From positions 1 to 36,314 of the forward strand of contig RPFO01002074.1 of the NCBI GenBank assembly GCA_009746045.1: a stretch of 36,314 nt of DNA, written 5' to 3'. This document shows positions 28,204 through 36,304 of this stretch, one piece after another. The DNA is from Mesostigma viride. Its lineage: Eukaryota; Streptophyta; Mesostigmatophyceae; Mesostigmatales; Mesostigmataceae. Every line of letters starts with the position of its first letter. Within the stretch, counting starts at the first letter, position 1. The notes beneath the pieces were generated by a model. That model was given only the letters and a program-made list of their open reading frames with translations. It ran no database searches and was not told the DNA's origin. A program made the position numbers and the translations under genes.

Positions 28204-29056
28204 CGTCCTCGATAGTACTAGATGGCTGAGAAATAAATCTGGTTTGTGGCTGGACGGTCCTGTCAAGGGCCATATACTTCAAAACGCTCCCGATCTTCCT
28301 CGCCTCTATTCCCATCGCCTTCTGAGGGCTTATGCGGAAGGAGAGCTGAAGAGCCCAATCCGAGTAGACAGTTATAGGAGCGTCGTCCTCGTCGAGCAGT
28401 CGGATCGTGATGTTGCTGGGAGAGTCCTTGAGATGCTGCCACAAAGGGGTCGCTGCCTGCCAAACAATGGGTTCTAAGAACTGCGACATGTTGGGACAGA
28501 CGGCCAAAAGGCCTCCATATCCCGTGCCTGTCGACGATGATATCACGTTTCCTCGAACGATGTCGCTGTATACATACACCATTCTCAGTCTCCCATTCGT
28601 TGCTGGCCGGTTGCTAGCGAGGACACCTGTGAAAGGATATGATCCTTCCATGAGCCCCAACACCCGGCCCGTGGGCTCATCCACCGCGACAGAGAACTCG
28701 GTGGCATTTGTCACGGTAAAAAGACTAGTCGCCCTGTTGTACGTGACCGAGAACCCAGGATCTACCGCCTTCAAAGCTTCCTCTATGTTTTTTCGGTTTT
28801 CGATAGTCGTGTACGAGCCGAGCGGCAAGGTCACCTTCGTAGGGGACTCGCTGCCAGACAAACGGACAGTGAAGTATCGGTTTCCTTCGCTGATGTGAGT
28901 CTGTTCAAACGGGATGGTCATGAGGGTAAGCCCGACGTCGTGATAATCGTCAAGGAGTCCCGCCGGGATGTCCCATACCGGATCCACTAGCGTCCCGCGA
29001 GTTCGGTTCTCCGTGCGAAGAGTGAGTGTCAGCGTTTCCTGGATGAACTCCTTCAT
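28193..29056 (-). CDS. Penton (minor capsid) protein, single jelly roll
   Basis: 287 aa from the ATG at 29056 (MKEFIQETLTLTLRTENR); the frame runs further but starts there with TTG. An N-terminal strand-rich segment (VDPVWDIPAGLL, YFTVRLSG) is followed by LPLGSYTTIENRKNIEEALK, and then LRMVYVYSDIVRGNVISS...GGLLAVCPNM. That last block resembles the YVY(S/C)D...LLRVV motif seen in Polinton/PLV penton-type proteins. A C-terminal segment (ITIRLLDEDDAPITVYSDW) resembles a further strand pair. Such proteins form pentamers at the capsid vertices. It overlaps the upstream 114-aa gene by about 107 bases and the downstream protein-VI-like gene by 11, suggesting a tightly linked transcription unit. The identification is by motif and by position next to the capsid gene. 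Confidence 0.7.
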   Translation of the reverse strand: MKEFIQETLTLTLRTENRTRGTLVDPVWDIPAGLLDDYHDVGLTLMTIPFEQTHISEGNRYFTVRLSGSESPTKVTLPLGSYTTIENRKNIEEALKAVDPGFSVTYNRATSLFTVTNATEFSVAVDEPTGRVLGLMEGSYPFTGVLASNRPATNGRLRMVYVYSDIVRGNVISSSTGTGYGGLLAVCPNMSQFLEPIVWQAATPLWQHLKDSPSNITIRLLDEDDAPITVYSDWALQLSFRISPQKAMGIEARKIGSVLKYMALDRTVQPQTRFISQPSSTIEDDES

Positions 29057-29294
29057 CGGCCACTTCTTCTGACAATAGCTCAGAAGTAATTTCGTTTGTC
29101 CCAAAAACCTTGACGACGCCTTCCTCAATTTTCGCCGATGCCCTTTTCATGGCGCGCCTTGTCTTCCCTGTGAGTGGCTTCTTCTTACAGTAGAGCATGG
29201 CTGCCTCAATGAACTCTCGTGGGACATTTGGATGGAGGGTCATCCATTGAGAGATCTCGAGCATCTCGGCGTCAGTGAACAGCGGGCTGCTCAT
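28950..29294 (-). CDS. Unrecognised 114-aa protein overlapping the penton gene
   Basis: The ATG at 29294 (MSSPLFTDAEMLEISQWM) lies two bases after the stop of the zinc-finger gene. The first 85 aa look folded: an acidic helix, then FIEAAMLYCKKKPLTGKTRRAMKRASAKIEE, a Lys/Arg-rich helix, then an acidic ELLSEEVADEG. The last 35 aa overlap the penton start in another frame and are low-complexity (Gly/Ser/Asn/His), so that overlap may simply be tolerated. Function unknown. The basic helix could bind nucleic acid. Confidence 0.6.
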   Translation of the reverse strand: MSSPLFTDAEMLEISQWMTLHPNVPREFIEAAMLYCKKKPLTGKTRRAMKRASAKIEEGVVKVFGTNEITSELLSEEVADEGVHPGNADTHSSHGEPNSRDASGSGMGHPGGTP

Positions 29295-29296
29295 GT

Positions 29297-29800
29297 TTAC
29301 TCTTCTGTGAGATTTTTTTCAGCGCCTTCTTTTGGAATTCCCACGACCGTGTTGTGGACCCTCCTGAGATGCAGCAGGAGGTTTTTTTCGTTTGCGAACG
29401 TGCTCTTACACCCGGGTTGTGGGCATTTCCACCTCGCGCCTCCCACCTGGACTCGTTTCCCGACAGGTACACCCGCAGGCTCCGGGGGTGCCGCCACTGC
29501 TTCATCGACGACAACCGGTTCGGGAGCCGGCGCGACAGGGGCCGGTTGGGCATACGCGGACAATGGGGGGTACGCGACCGGTCTAGAGTTCGCCATCACT
29601 GACGCCATGAGAAGGGCATCCTTGAACCCTCGCGCCTCTGCGACCTTCCCTTTGTTCACCGCTCTTCGGACCGGCGCGCTGTGGATGACAATGGTGTTGG
29701 TCGATGAAGCGGTCACCTGCGACTGGGGTGCGACCTTACGCTTCGGTTTTCCCCTTTTACTTGAAGGACGGCGCCGTGCTGATTTCTGACGCCTTGCCAT
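29297..29800 (-). CDS. Basic C2H2 zinc-finger protein, 167 aa
   Basis: Starts at the ATG at 29800 with a strongly basic head (MARRQKSARRRPSSKRGKPK), which looks like a nuclear signal and nucleic-acid-binding tail. A Pro/Ala/Val-rich linker follows. Residues about 125-150 form one C2H2 finger: WKCPQPGCKSTFANEKNLLLHLRRVH (C-x4-C-x12-H-x4-H). A single finger with a basic tail fits a DNA-binding virion core protein or a regulator of viral transcription, and I cannot decide between them. The gene lies between the large fibre-like gene (22 bases) and the 114-aa gene (2 bases). Confidence 0.75.
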   Translation of the reverse strand: MARRQKSARRRPSSKRGKPKRKVAPQSQVTASSTNTIVIHSAPVRRAVNKGKVAEARGFKDALLMASVMANSRPVAYPPLSAYAQPAPVAPAPEPVVVDEAVAAPPEPAGVPVGKRVQVGGARWKCPQPGCKSTFANEKNLLLHLRRVHNTVVGIPKEGAEKNLTEE

Positions 29801-29822
29801 TTCTGCATATAATCATAGATTT

Positions 29823-32800
29823 TTATAACGTCCAAGTGAGGGTCTTGTTAGTCGACACGGCCATTTTTCCAGCGCGCGACTTGCAAAACGCCGTAGAGAG
29901 TGCTATGTTTGTTGACGTGTCAGTGGTGATGCGAGGAATCCGCAATGCGATTTCAAACACCCCGTCATCCTCCTCGTATCCTGAAACAACATTCCAGTTG
30001 CTGCCAATTATAACGTTTACCGGCCAGACGGACAGGCCGCTAGCCGTTAAGCGATATGGGTTTGATATGTCGAGAATCGTTGGTGGGTTGTTATCAAATG
30101 TTAACCTGACAAGGATATTGGTCAACGCGGTCGGAAGAGTTAGTTCCGATTGTGTGGCCGGGTCGTGGAAAGACATCACGGCCACAGGGGCGCCGTGCCA
30201 AAATTGCGGAAGCGGGTAGTCGTATATGGGCTGCCTCAGACCGACCAAAGAATCTGCTTCCAATATCGTGTGCGATATACGCCTAGTTTCTCGGACATCT
30301 TCATACAGGGCCACGTCCATCCCGTGATTGCCGCCAATTGACGACAGGCTTGAACCATAATAGTAGCTTAGGCTAGAAGCAAATAAAAGCGGGGTCGGGC
30401 CAGATACTGTTGGATCTAATACCTGGAACGTCACGGTCGCCAAATGGATCATACCAGTAACTGGAGGATCAACCAGTGAAATATGATCACAGGTTATGTC
30501 AACGTACGACGAGGATTTTGATATTGTCGTTGTAGAAAAACCGCCAGTCCACGCTTCTCCAACGACTACGCTGATAAGCAACGGATCATTGCTCAACTTG
30601 GTGTTTGAAAATCCAAGTCTTACATAAAACTTCCTTACCGACTGACGAGCTGGTAGAATCCCATATATTTTGGCAGTATATTGGTTCATTTGCACGCCGT
30701 ATTGAACATCGGGACACTTAACAACCGTGCGGATGACACTCTCATTCGTGAGTGTTAGCTCCTTAAACCAAGTATCCGCCACACCCGGTACGGGTTTTGT
30801 GACGCTATATTTGCCAAAAATGCTACAATTCCTCGACGAGGTGGACCTGTGACGCAGCTCCAACACGTCTCCGACGGCTGTGTACGATCCGGATGGGTTG
30901 TTGGTTTTTAGAGAGTCGAACTCTATGTCTTGTAGGTCATCTTTGATTGGCCAGACATACGCGCCGTGGTACTCTCCGCTCAAGTGGAAGACTGGTCGGA
31001 GGGGCATCGGAATGTACGGGTCAAGAATGTCTGTAGGAGTGGTTGTAAATATACCGGACGAGTTTGAGATTTTAGTCATGTCACTAAGTTCTTGAGGAGT
31101 TGTTTTGGATATATAACGCTCCACCTTCCCATCCGATTTTCTTCGAAATGCCACCCAGTAGCTGTTTTGTTGTCTCCATGATGAGTTTAACGTGTATCGA
31201 ACCTTCGACTTCAGATTGTCAAACAGGTCGAGTGCATAGTCACTATGGTGCAGATTGATACCCAGCATACCCCAATGCGTCGTAGCCGCATTTCTCCAAT
31301 TCTGATGGGCATCTGTCGTGGCCGGGTGATATTTATTCGTCAAAGACATAGTATTTTCTGCAAACGAGACGAAAGCATCGTTGCTGCCCAAATATAGCCG
31401 AAAACACAATAGAAATGGGCCGTCGATGAGCTGCTCTGAAAAAACAACACATTTGCTTGGTGCCGGAGTGGCTGTTTTTACAAAAAAGAATTTTTCGGGA
31501 GACCCTTCAAAGTAGTATTTCGAAGCTTCTGCTTGCAGCGTGGTCACGGAGTGGCGCGAGAATGATTCTAGAGAATGGAGCGTCGTAGCGGGGCCGTCTA
31601 TCTCCACGGTCTCTCCTGACAGGTTTGGCGAGTCCTTTACGGTTACGATCCTGTATCTGAGTTCTACATCATCGCCTTCGGATGGATTTTGAAACGTCGT
31701 TGTCTTCAACGTCCCATCCAAGGCCCCTTGAGATACTCCGTTCGCCAACAGATGAAAACCGGTGAGAGGAGGCAACGACTTTCCCCACCCCACATCATGG
31801 TCCGCGTAGACGCCGTTGATCGCGATTTTTACAGGATTTAGATATGAAATGTAGGAACTTGGTGTCCGGATGCCGGAGTGCAGTTGGCTCATTTTTGAAA
31901 CGCATACCATCACCCCTCCTTTGTGGGTGGTGTAGGAGGTGAGGGTCGAGTCGTTGTAGACGTCTATCTCGTAGTTCATATACTTGTTACTATCTGCCGC
32001 GACTGGCGCGGTGATTACGGCGTCTTCCCCGCGCAGTCCCCCGTTTTGCGAGAGGGAGACTCCGCCGATGGTCGGAGTGGTCGGCGTGAGCTGGGTGGAA
32101 TTCATGTACCACCTGATGGGGAGTTTGCGTTGGTATGCGAAGGGGGTCGTCATCTTTATGCCCTGTTTGAGGGTCGTTCCCTCTACGACCTCCCAATTAG
32201 CGGTGGTTGGATTGGTGCTCCAGTAGAGTGCGTTCACAGGGTCAATCGGACCCATTCGCCAGTCCGTCAGTGGCGAGTATGTACGCGTGATGGTGAAGGA
32301 TCTCCCAGTTAGTGGAAGGCGGCGGTTGTCGTCGCGAATCGTGGCGAAAGACAACAACTCCACGCGGAGAGGGAGGCCGTTAAATCGAGATCCGCCGAGA
32401 CCATAGAAAGAGTCGGAAAAGTATGGATATCCTACCTCTCCGTCCACAACGCTCTCCCCCGTGCGCGCCTGGGTCGTGTGGTAGTCGCGATAGGTAAACT
32501 TACAGATTCCACTCGCGTCGCCATTCGTAACGTTGTAGGGCAGCTGGACTCGCACATCCTGGTCATTGATGACGTTGAACGCGTTTTGGTGCGACACGGT
32601 CGTCCCGTCTTCGAGATGGAGGACGAAATCCCCGTTCAAGTTAGCTATCGACGTTTTGCCTACCCCGTGTTGGTCAAAAAGGTAGTCCAATTGCGCGCGG
32701 GTCAGGACTCTGCCACCAGGGTCTAGCAACGTATCAGGGCTAAAGTCGAAGACGTGGTACTGGGTCGCTCCCACTTTCGCCGTAAGGTAAGGTTCATTTA

Positions 32801-33134
32801 GAGTGAGATCGTCGACTAAAGTAGTCCCTGATTTAAAATAGGAATACCCATTCACGACGAGACTGTAAGCAAGTTCCGATGGGTCGCTTGCGGTCTCGTC
32901 GTCGTAATTGTCTCCGAGTCGCACATTTGTCGGCTGGCTCGGGTAGAAAATTTTGAATCCGTCGACAACGAGTGACTCATCGAATGGATGTGAAATGCCA
33001 AGAAGTAACGTCACGCTAGCTTGAAGCCCATCTATGTCTGTTTCGATGTTAGAAACACGCTCCTCCATTTCAGGGTCGAGCGTTAACCCGGTGGCGAGAT
33101 TGGTCGGTCTGCTCAATGTTGTTAGAACGACCAT
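29823..33134 (-). CDS. Large putative fibre/adhesion protein, 1103 aa
   Basis: The longest uninterrupted frame in the window, about a quarter of the visible viral element. Residues about 20-46 form heptads (LDPEMEERVSNIETDIDGLQASVTLLLG), a short trimeric-coiled-coil-like segment as found in viral fibres and tail fibres. The rest is strand-rich, with many Thr, Ser, Tyr, Asn and Gly and few Cys, and without membrane helices or recognisable enzyme motifs. Size, composition and location in the virion block suggest a large structural or host-attachment protein. It starts 24 bases from the divergent coiled-coil gene. Its ATG is at 33134. Confidence 0.65.
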   Translation of the reverse strand: MVVLTTLSRPTNLATGLTLDPEMEERVSNIETDIDGLQASVTLLLGISHPFDESLVVDGFKIFYPSQPTNVRLGDNYDDETASDPSELAYSLVVNGYSYFKSGTTLVDDLTLNEPYLTAKVGATQYHVFDFSPDTLLDPGGRVLTRAQLDYLFDQHGVGKTSIANLNGDFVLHLEDGTTVSHQNAFNVINDQDVRVQLPYNVTNGDASGICKFTYRDYHTTQARTGESVVDGEVGYPYFSDSFYGLGGSRFNGLPLRVELLSFATIRDDNRRLPLTGRSFTITRTYSPLTDWRMGPIDPVNALYWSTNPTTANWEVVEGTTLKQGIKMTTPFAYQRKLPIRWYMNSTQLTPTTPTIGGVSLSQNGGLRGEDAVITAPVAADSNKYMNYEIDVYNDSTLTSYTTHKGGVMVCVSKMSQLHSGIRTPSSYISYLNPVKIAINGVYADHDVGWGKSLPPLTGFHLLANGVSQGALDGTLKTTTFQNPSEGDDVELRYRIVTVKDSPNLSGETVEIDGPATTLHSLESFSRHSVTTLQAEASKYYFEGSPEKFFFVKTATPAPSKCVVFSEQLIDGPFLLCFRLYLGSNDAFVSFAENTMSLTNKYHPATTDAHQNWRNAATTHWGMLGINLHHSDYALDLFDNLKSKVRYTLNSSWRQQNSYWVAFRRKSDGKVERYISKTTPQELSDMTKISNSSGIFTTTPTDILDPYIPMPLRPVFHLSGEYHGAYVWPIKDDLQDIEFDSLKTNNPSGSYTAVGDVLELRHRSTSSRNCSIFGKYSVTKPVPGVADTWFKELTLTNESVIRTVVKCPDVQYGVQMNQYTAKIYGILPARQSVRKFYVRLGFSNTKLSNDPLLISVVVGEAWTGGFSTTTISKSSSYVDITCDHISLVDPPVTGMIHLATVTFQVLDPTVSGPTPLLFASSLSYYYGSSLSSIGGNHGMDVALYEDVRETRRISHTILEADSLVGLRQPIYDYPLPQFWHGAPVAVMSFHDPATQSELTLPTALTNILVRLTFDNNPPTILDISNPYRLTASGLSVWPVNVIIGSNWNVVSGYEEDDGVFEIALRIPRITTDTSTNIALSTAFCKSRAGKMAVSTNKTLTWTL

Positions 33135-33158
33135 TTATTATCTACCTAGAATATAAAC
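33135..33158. promoter_or_regulatory. 24-bp divergent promoter region
   Basis: Only 24 bases separate the ATG of the 1103-aa gene (minus) from the ATG of the 175-aa gene (plus). They contain TATAAAC directly before the plus ATG and AGATAATAA directly before the minus ATG. Both core promoters must overlap here or extend into the opposite gene. Confidence 0.6.
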
Positions 33159-33686
33159 ATGGCCTCTGAGGCTTCAGAGACCCCAACGAGCTACCAAGAC
33201 GAAACCTTCGCCGAGACGCGGGAAGAGCAGGTTGACCTGGTCAAGACAATTCGAAAGGGACAACCGCTGAATGATGAACAGAAAAAAGCCCTTCGCGACA
33301 AAATGAGGGTTTACCAGCAACGCGCAAAAGCCGAGAGGGAGAAGAGACGAAACGAAGAAAAGGAGGCAGAGATAACGAAACGAAAGGTCCTTGCAAAGGA
33401 ATTGGAGATTCAGCGGCAAAGGCTAGTCGAACTCGAGCTGCAAGAAGCCCGCAACAAATCGCGGATTGAACGCCTTCTCGCTGAAGATTCCGTCGCCTCA
33501 ACCCCCGCCGACACGCCAAAACCAAGACGGGGTCGAAAGCCCAAGGAGACAGAGCCGGACTCTCCGCCACCCCCGATCAAGACCCGACAGCTCCCACCTC
33601 CACCACCGCCACCTGTCGCGATGACGCCATACGAGATGCGCATGGCCGCCATCCGCGCGTCTCTCCTTGCTAGTCTGGACGATTAA
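33159..33686 (+). CDS. Coiled-coil basic protein, 175 aa
   Basis: ATG at 33159. After an acidic head, residues about 30-115 form a long charged coiled coil (QRAKAEREKRRNEEKEAEI ... LELQEARNKSRIERLLAED). Next come an AT-hook-like basic motif (PKPRRGRKPKE), a polyproline stretch (PPPPPPP) and a short C-terminal helix. It may bind DNA or act as a scaffold. It lies directly upstream of the packaging ATPase (12-base gap) in the same direction, so a shared packaging role is possible but unproven. Confidence 0.65.
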   Translation: MASEASETPTSYQDETFAETREEQVDLVKTIRKGQPLNDEQKKALRDKMRVYQQRAKAEREKRRNEEKEAEITKRKVLAKELEIQRQRLVELELQEARNKSRIERLLAEDSVASTPADTPKPRRGRKPKETEPDSPPPPIKTRQLPPPPPPPVAMTPYEMRMAAIRASLLASLDD

Positions 33687-33698
33687 AATGTCTTCAGA

Positions 33699-34583
33699 AT
33701 GATAATGGCTATCATCGAAGAGCGACGAATTCATTCACTTGAGAACAAAGACATCAAGCAACGATACGCCCCACAGCGTCCTGCTCCACCGAATATGCCG
33801 AGTCTTCATTTCATCGCAAACTTCTGCGGAGCTCGACGGTCTGGGAAAACTACATCGGCAGTCAACATGGCGAAGGCTTACTTTGCTAACAACTCATTCG
33901 ACAAGCTGTACCTCATTTCAGGGAGTGCCCACACGGAGCCAAAATACAAGGAGCTCCCGGAACCAGCTATGACGATGGAAGTCTACTCTAACCTGGCATT
34001 CGATGGGATGATAGATCATATAAAGTCTGACCTCCACGAATACGAGAGGTACAAGGACGATCTCAAGGTCTGGGAAACGTTCAAACGCGAATACGTGGAT
34101 GGGAAAAAAAACGCAGAACTCATGGACCTCTCCATGTACCTACGCCTTGATGCAATGAACTGGGATAAACCTGCGACAAGGTTCGAGCACGGTCCTCCTT
34201 CGTCGCTCATTCTGATAGACGACATGCAAGGCAGTGCCCTCTATCAGAGCTCTAGCAAAAACGCTGTTGCGGCTTTCGCGTTCAAACACAGACACTTCCT
34301 CACGAGCATGATTTTCCTGACACAGGCGTACACAAGCGGTGGCGTACCACGAGCAGTGCGAGCGAATATATCGTTTCTTGCGCTGTTCAGAACGAAGGAC
34401 CATCGAGCCGCGCGACAGATCGCGGAAGAGAGCGCGGGGGCTGTGGCGCCGGACGAGTTTCTCGCGCTATGGGACCACGCCGTCAAGGACGATCCTCACG
34501 ACTTCTTCGCTGTCGACTTCGACCAGCGCGACCCGAAAAAAATGTTTCGTCGAAACTTCAATACATTTCTCTCGATAAAATAA
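33699..34583 (+). CDS. FtsK/HerA-type DNA-packaging ATPase
   Basis: 294 aa. The first ATG is at 33699, with a second at 33705. Motifs: Walker A GARRSGKT at residues 44-51, Walker B LILIDD at about 170-175 with the second acidic residue, and a sensor region IFLTQAYTS around 207-215 that carries the Gln typical of A32-like packaging ATPases. Length agrees with PLV and Maverick packaging ATPases. This enzyme powers translocation of the viral DNA into the preformed capsid in the infected cell. The frame is intact with all catalytic residues present. A four-codon upstream frame (ATG at 33688) overlaps its start. Confidence 0.88.
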   Translation: MIMAIIEERRIHSLENKDIKQRYAPQRPAPPNMPSLHFIANFCGARRSGKTTSAVNMAKAYFANNSFDKLYLISGSAHTEPKYKELPEPAMTMEVYSNLAFDGMIDHIKSDLHEYERYKDDLKVWETFKREYVDGKKNAELMDLSMYLRLDAMNWDKPATRFEHGPPSSLILIDDMQGSALYQSSSKNAVAAFAFKHRHFLTSMIFLTQAYTSGGVPRAVRANISFLALFRTKDHRAARQIAEESAGAVAPDEFLALWDHAVKDDPHDFFAVDFDQRDPKKMFRRNFNTFLSIK

Positions 34584-34605
34584 TTTTCTCTGAACATGAT
34601 ATACT

Positions 34606-35100
34606 ATGGATATTCCGTCCATCAAACGATACGCAGGCGCCGAGAAGGAGTACGTGTTGGACACCCAAGCACTCCTCCGATATTGTTCGGGTTCTCGACT
34701 GGGGCAGAAAACTCTAGAACGTGTCGTCAGGATCCTTCAAGAAGCAGGCCACCACGACACGATTCCGTCCACCTGTCACGACATGAGCCCCGAAATCCGA
34801 TTGGCCATCCTCGCCTTGGTGGGCGATCGCAGGCGTCCACGTGGGCGCTCACCCTCCAAAACGGAAAAACGACACGAACCGAAACGGCCTCGAGGGCGCC
34901 CAAGGATCCACCCCGTAGGGTATAAAAAGCCTCGAGCCAAAAAATTGTCTCATGTTCAGTCATCAGATGACGGTGACCGTAGAGGAGCGTCGCGAGCAAT
35001 GGCGACGGGCCCAGGCGAAGAGGCGAGCAATCGCCCGCGACCAGACGAACTGCATCTCGGCGAAAAGCAAGGTCAAGAAGGGCGTCTGGAATCCCAGTGA
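34606..35100 (+). CDS. AT-hook protein, 164 aa
   Basis: ATG at 34606, 22 bases after the ATPase stop. The first 75 aa look folded (YVLDTQALLRYCSGSRLG, RVVRILQEAGHHDTIPSTC, IRLAILALVGD). Then comes a highly basic region with a clear AT-hook, KRPRGRPRIHP, and a second Arg-rich stretch, so binding to AT-rich DNA is likely. The C-terminal 50 aa overlap the recombinase gene in another frame, and the recombinase TATA box (34921) lies within this gene. Role unknown; a nucleoid or transcription role is an inference. Confidence 0.65.
   Translation: MDIPSIKRYAGAEKEYVLDTQALLRYCSGSRLGQKTLERVVRILQEAGHHDTIPSTCHDMSPEIRLAILALVGDRRRPRGRSPSKTEKRHEPKRPRGRPRIHPVGYKKPRAKKLSHVQSSDDGDRRGASRAMATGPGEEASNRPRPDELHLGEKQGQEGRLESQ
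34921..34929 (+). promoter_or_regulatory. TATA box for the tyrosine recombinase gene
   Basis: TATAAAAAG lies 23 bases before the ATG at 34952 and 38 before the in-frame ATG at 34967. A start of transcription about 30 bases downstream would fall close to 34952, so translation may begin at 34967. Confidence 0.6.
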
Positions 35101-36214
35101 CCGATGGATCGCAAATAACCCCGAGTGCGCGGAAAAAATCGGCTTGCAGGCGACCTCTCCACCCTCGCCGGAGCCACCGCACCACGAGGAATCGCCTGCG
35201 CGAGCTGGAGGAGGGCGGTACTGGACCTTCGACGAGGCCGTCGCCGCAGCGGAAGCGCGACCAGAGCAGCACGAGCGTGGCAGGCCATCGAAGGAGCGCG
35301 GGGCGACTCGCAAGACCGCTTTGGGATACATTGGCAGGATGCGGGTCCTGCTCGACAAACTGGGGTGCTCGCAGTACGAGTCCGTTGATTGCCTTGCCGA
35401 CACAGCTCGTGTTCTTCGCGTGGTGCACGAGACATCAGAACCCAAGCGCAAGACCCAGCACTCGAAGGACGACGCCTGGAGGGAGAATGAGAAGCAGCTC
35501 CTCGGGGTCATCAACGGCGTGAACCGAATGATGCCGCCCGAGAAGAGGCTCCCAAGTCACGTTACGGACGCGTACACTGCTCGCGTCAGGGAGCTGAAGG
35601 TTGGTGACCTGGACAGACGGTTTGACCGTGCCGAGAACAAGCCGCTGAGGTACACGTACGAACAGCTCCAGAAGATCGCCAAAGCAGAGTACGAAGCCGA
35701 TCCCACGTCCGACGCCGCGCTCATGGGCTTGATCTATCTCTCGGGTGAAGATCTACCACCGACGCGTTACAATCACGACCAGATGCGCATCGTCGACTCG
35801 GTCGCTGAGCTAGGACCGCACGAGAACGGCTACATCCCGAGCGAGAGGAGATTCTACATCCAGAATTTCAAAACGCAGCACAGCATGCCAGTTTATGACG
35901 TCGTCATCCCGAAGAAGTACGGAAAGCTCATCAAAGCGTTAGATGCCCGTGCTAAGGCTGGACAGAAATTCCTTTTCGAATCAGAGCCTGGCATTCCGAT
36001 CAAACACGAGCTCTACAGCGCCCGTTACAACCGGATTTACGGAGGCATCGACGCCACGCGACAAGCATACATCACTCGTTTCCTGAAGGGCGCTTCATTT
36101 AAGAAACGTAAATGGGCTGGCGACATGATGGGCCATGACGTACTGACAGGAGCCGTTTACGAGAGGCAGGGTGGCGAGACTGGCGGACGTCGGCTGAGGC
36201 CGAGGAAAAAGTAG
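34952..36214 (+). CDS. Tyrosine recombinase / integrase
   Basis: 420 aa from the ATG at 34952; 34967 (MTVTVEERREQW) is an alternative start. A basic N-terminal region precedes an SAM-like helical domain (about 115-200) and the catalytic domain. Catalytic residues fit: Arg272 in EDLPPTRYNHDQM, Lys307 in QNFKTQH, Arg370 in IDATRQAYITRFL, His395 in MMGHDVLTG, and the nucleophile Tyr403 in AVYER. The His of the HxxR box is Asp (DATR). The PPTRY form of box I is the one common in virus-borne eukaryotic tyrosine recombinases. The enzyme would cut and rejoin DNA for integration of the viral genome. The gene follows the packaging ATPase and AT-hook genes in the same direction. Confidence 0.85.
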   Translation: MFSHQMTVTVEERREQWRRAQAKRRAIARDQTNCISAKSKVKKGVWNPSDRWIANNPECAEKIGLQATSPPSPEPPHHEESPARAGGGRYWTFDEAVAAAEARPEQHERGRPSKERGATRKTALGYIGRMRVLLDKLGCSQYESVDCLADTARVLRVVHETSEPKRKTQHSKDDAWRENEKQLLGVINGVNRMMPPEKRLPSHVTDAYTARVRELKVGDLDRRFDRAENKPLRYTYEQLQKIAKAEYEADPTSDAALMGLIYLSGEDLPPTRYNHDQMRIVDSVAELGPHENGYIPSERRFYIQNFKTQHSMPVYDVVIPKKYGKLIKALDARAKAGQKFLFESEPGIPIKHELYSARYNRIYGGIDATRQAYITRFLKGASFKKRKWAGDMMGHDVLTGAVYERQGGETGGRRLRPRKK

Positions 36215-36218
36215 ATAG

Positions 36219-36304
36219 TTTCCCGTGGGAAATTTTCATGAATGTCGAAAAGGGTATTCTAAACTGCATGCATTATACAGGGAATATAAAAGTTCCATGG
36301 GAAC
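36219..36304. repeat. Two related palindromes downstream of the recombinase
   Basis: TTTCCC-GT-GGGAAA (36219-36232) begins 4 bases after the recombinase stop codon, and GTTCC-ATG-GGAAC (36292-36304) lies 73 bases further. Both share the TTCCnnnGGGAA core. TATAAAAG (36285-36292) touches the second. They may be operator or recombinase sites, or part of an end structure. Confidence 0.55.
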
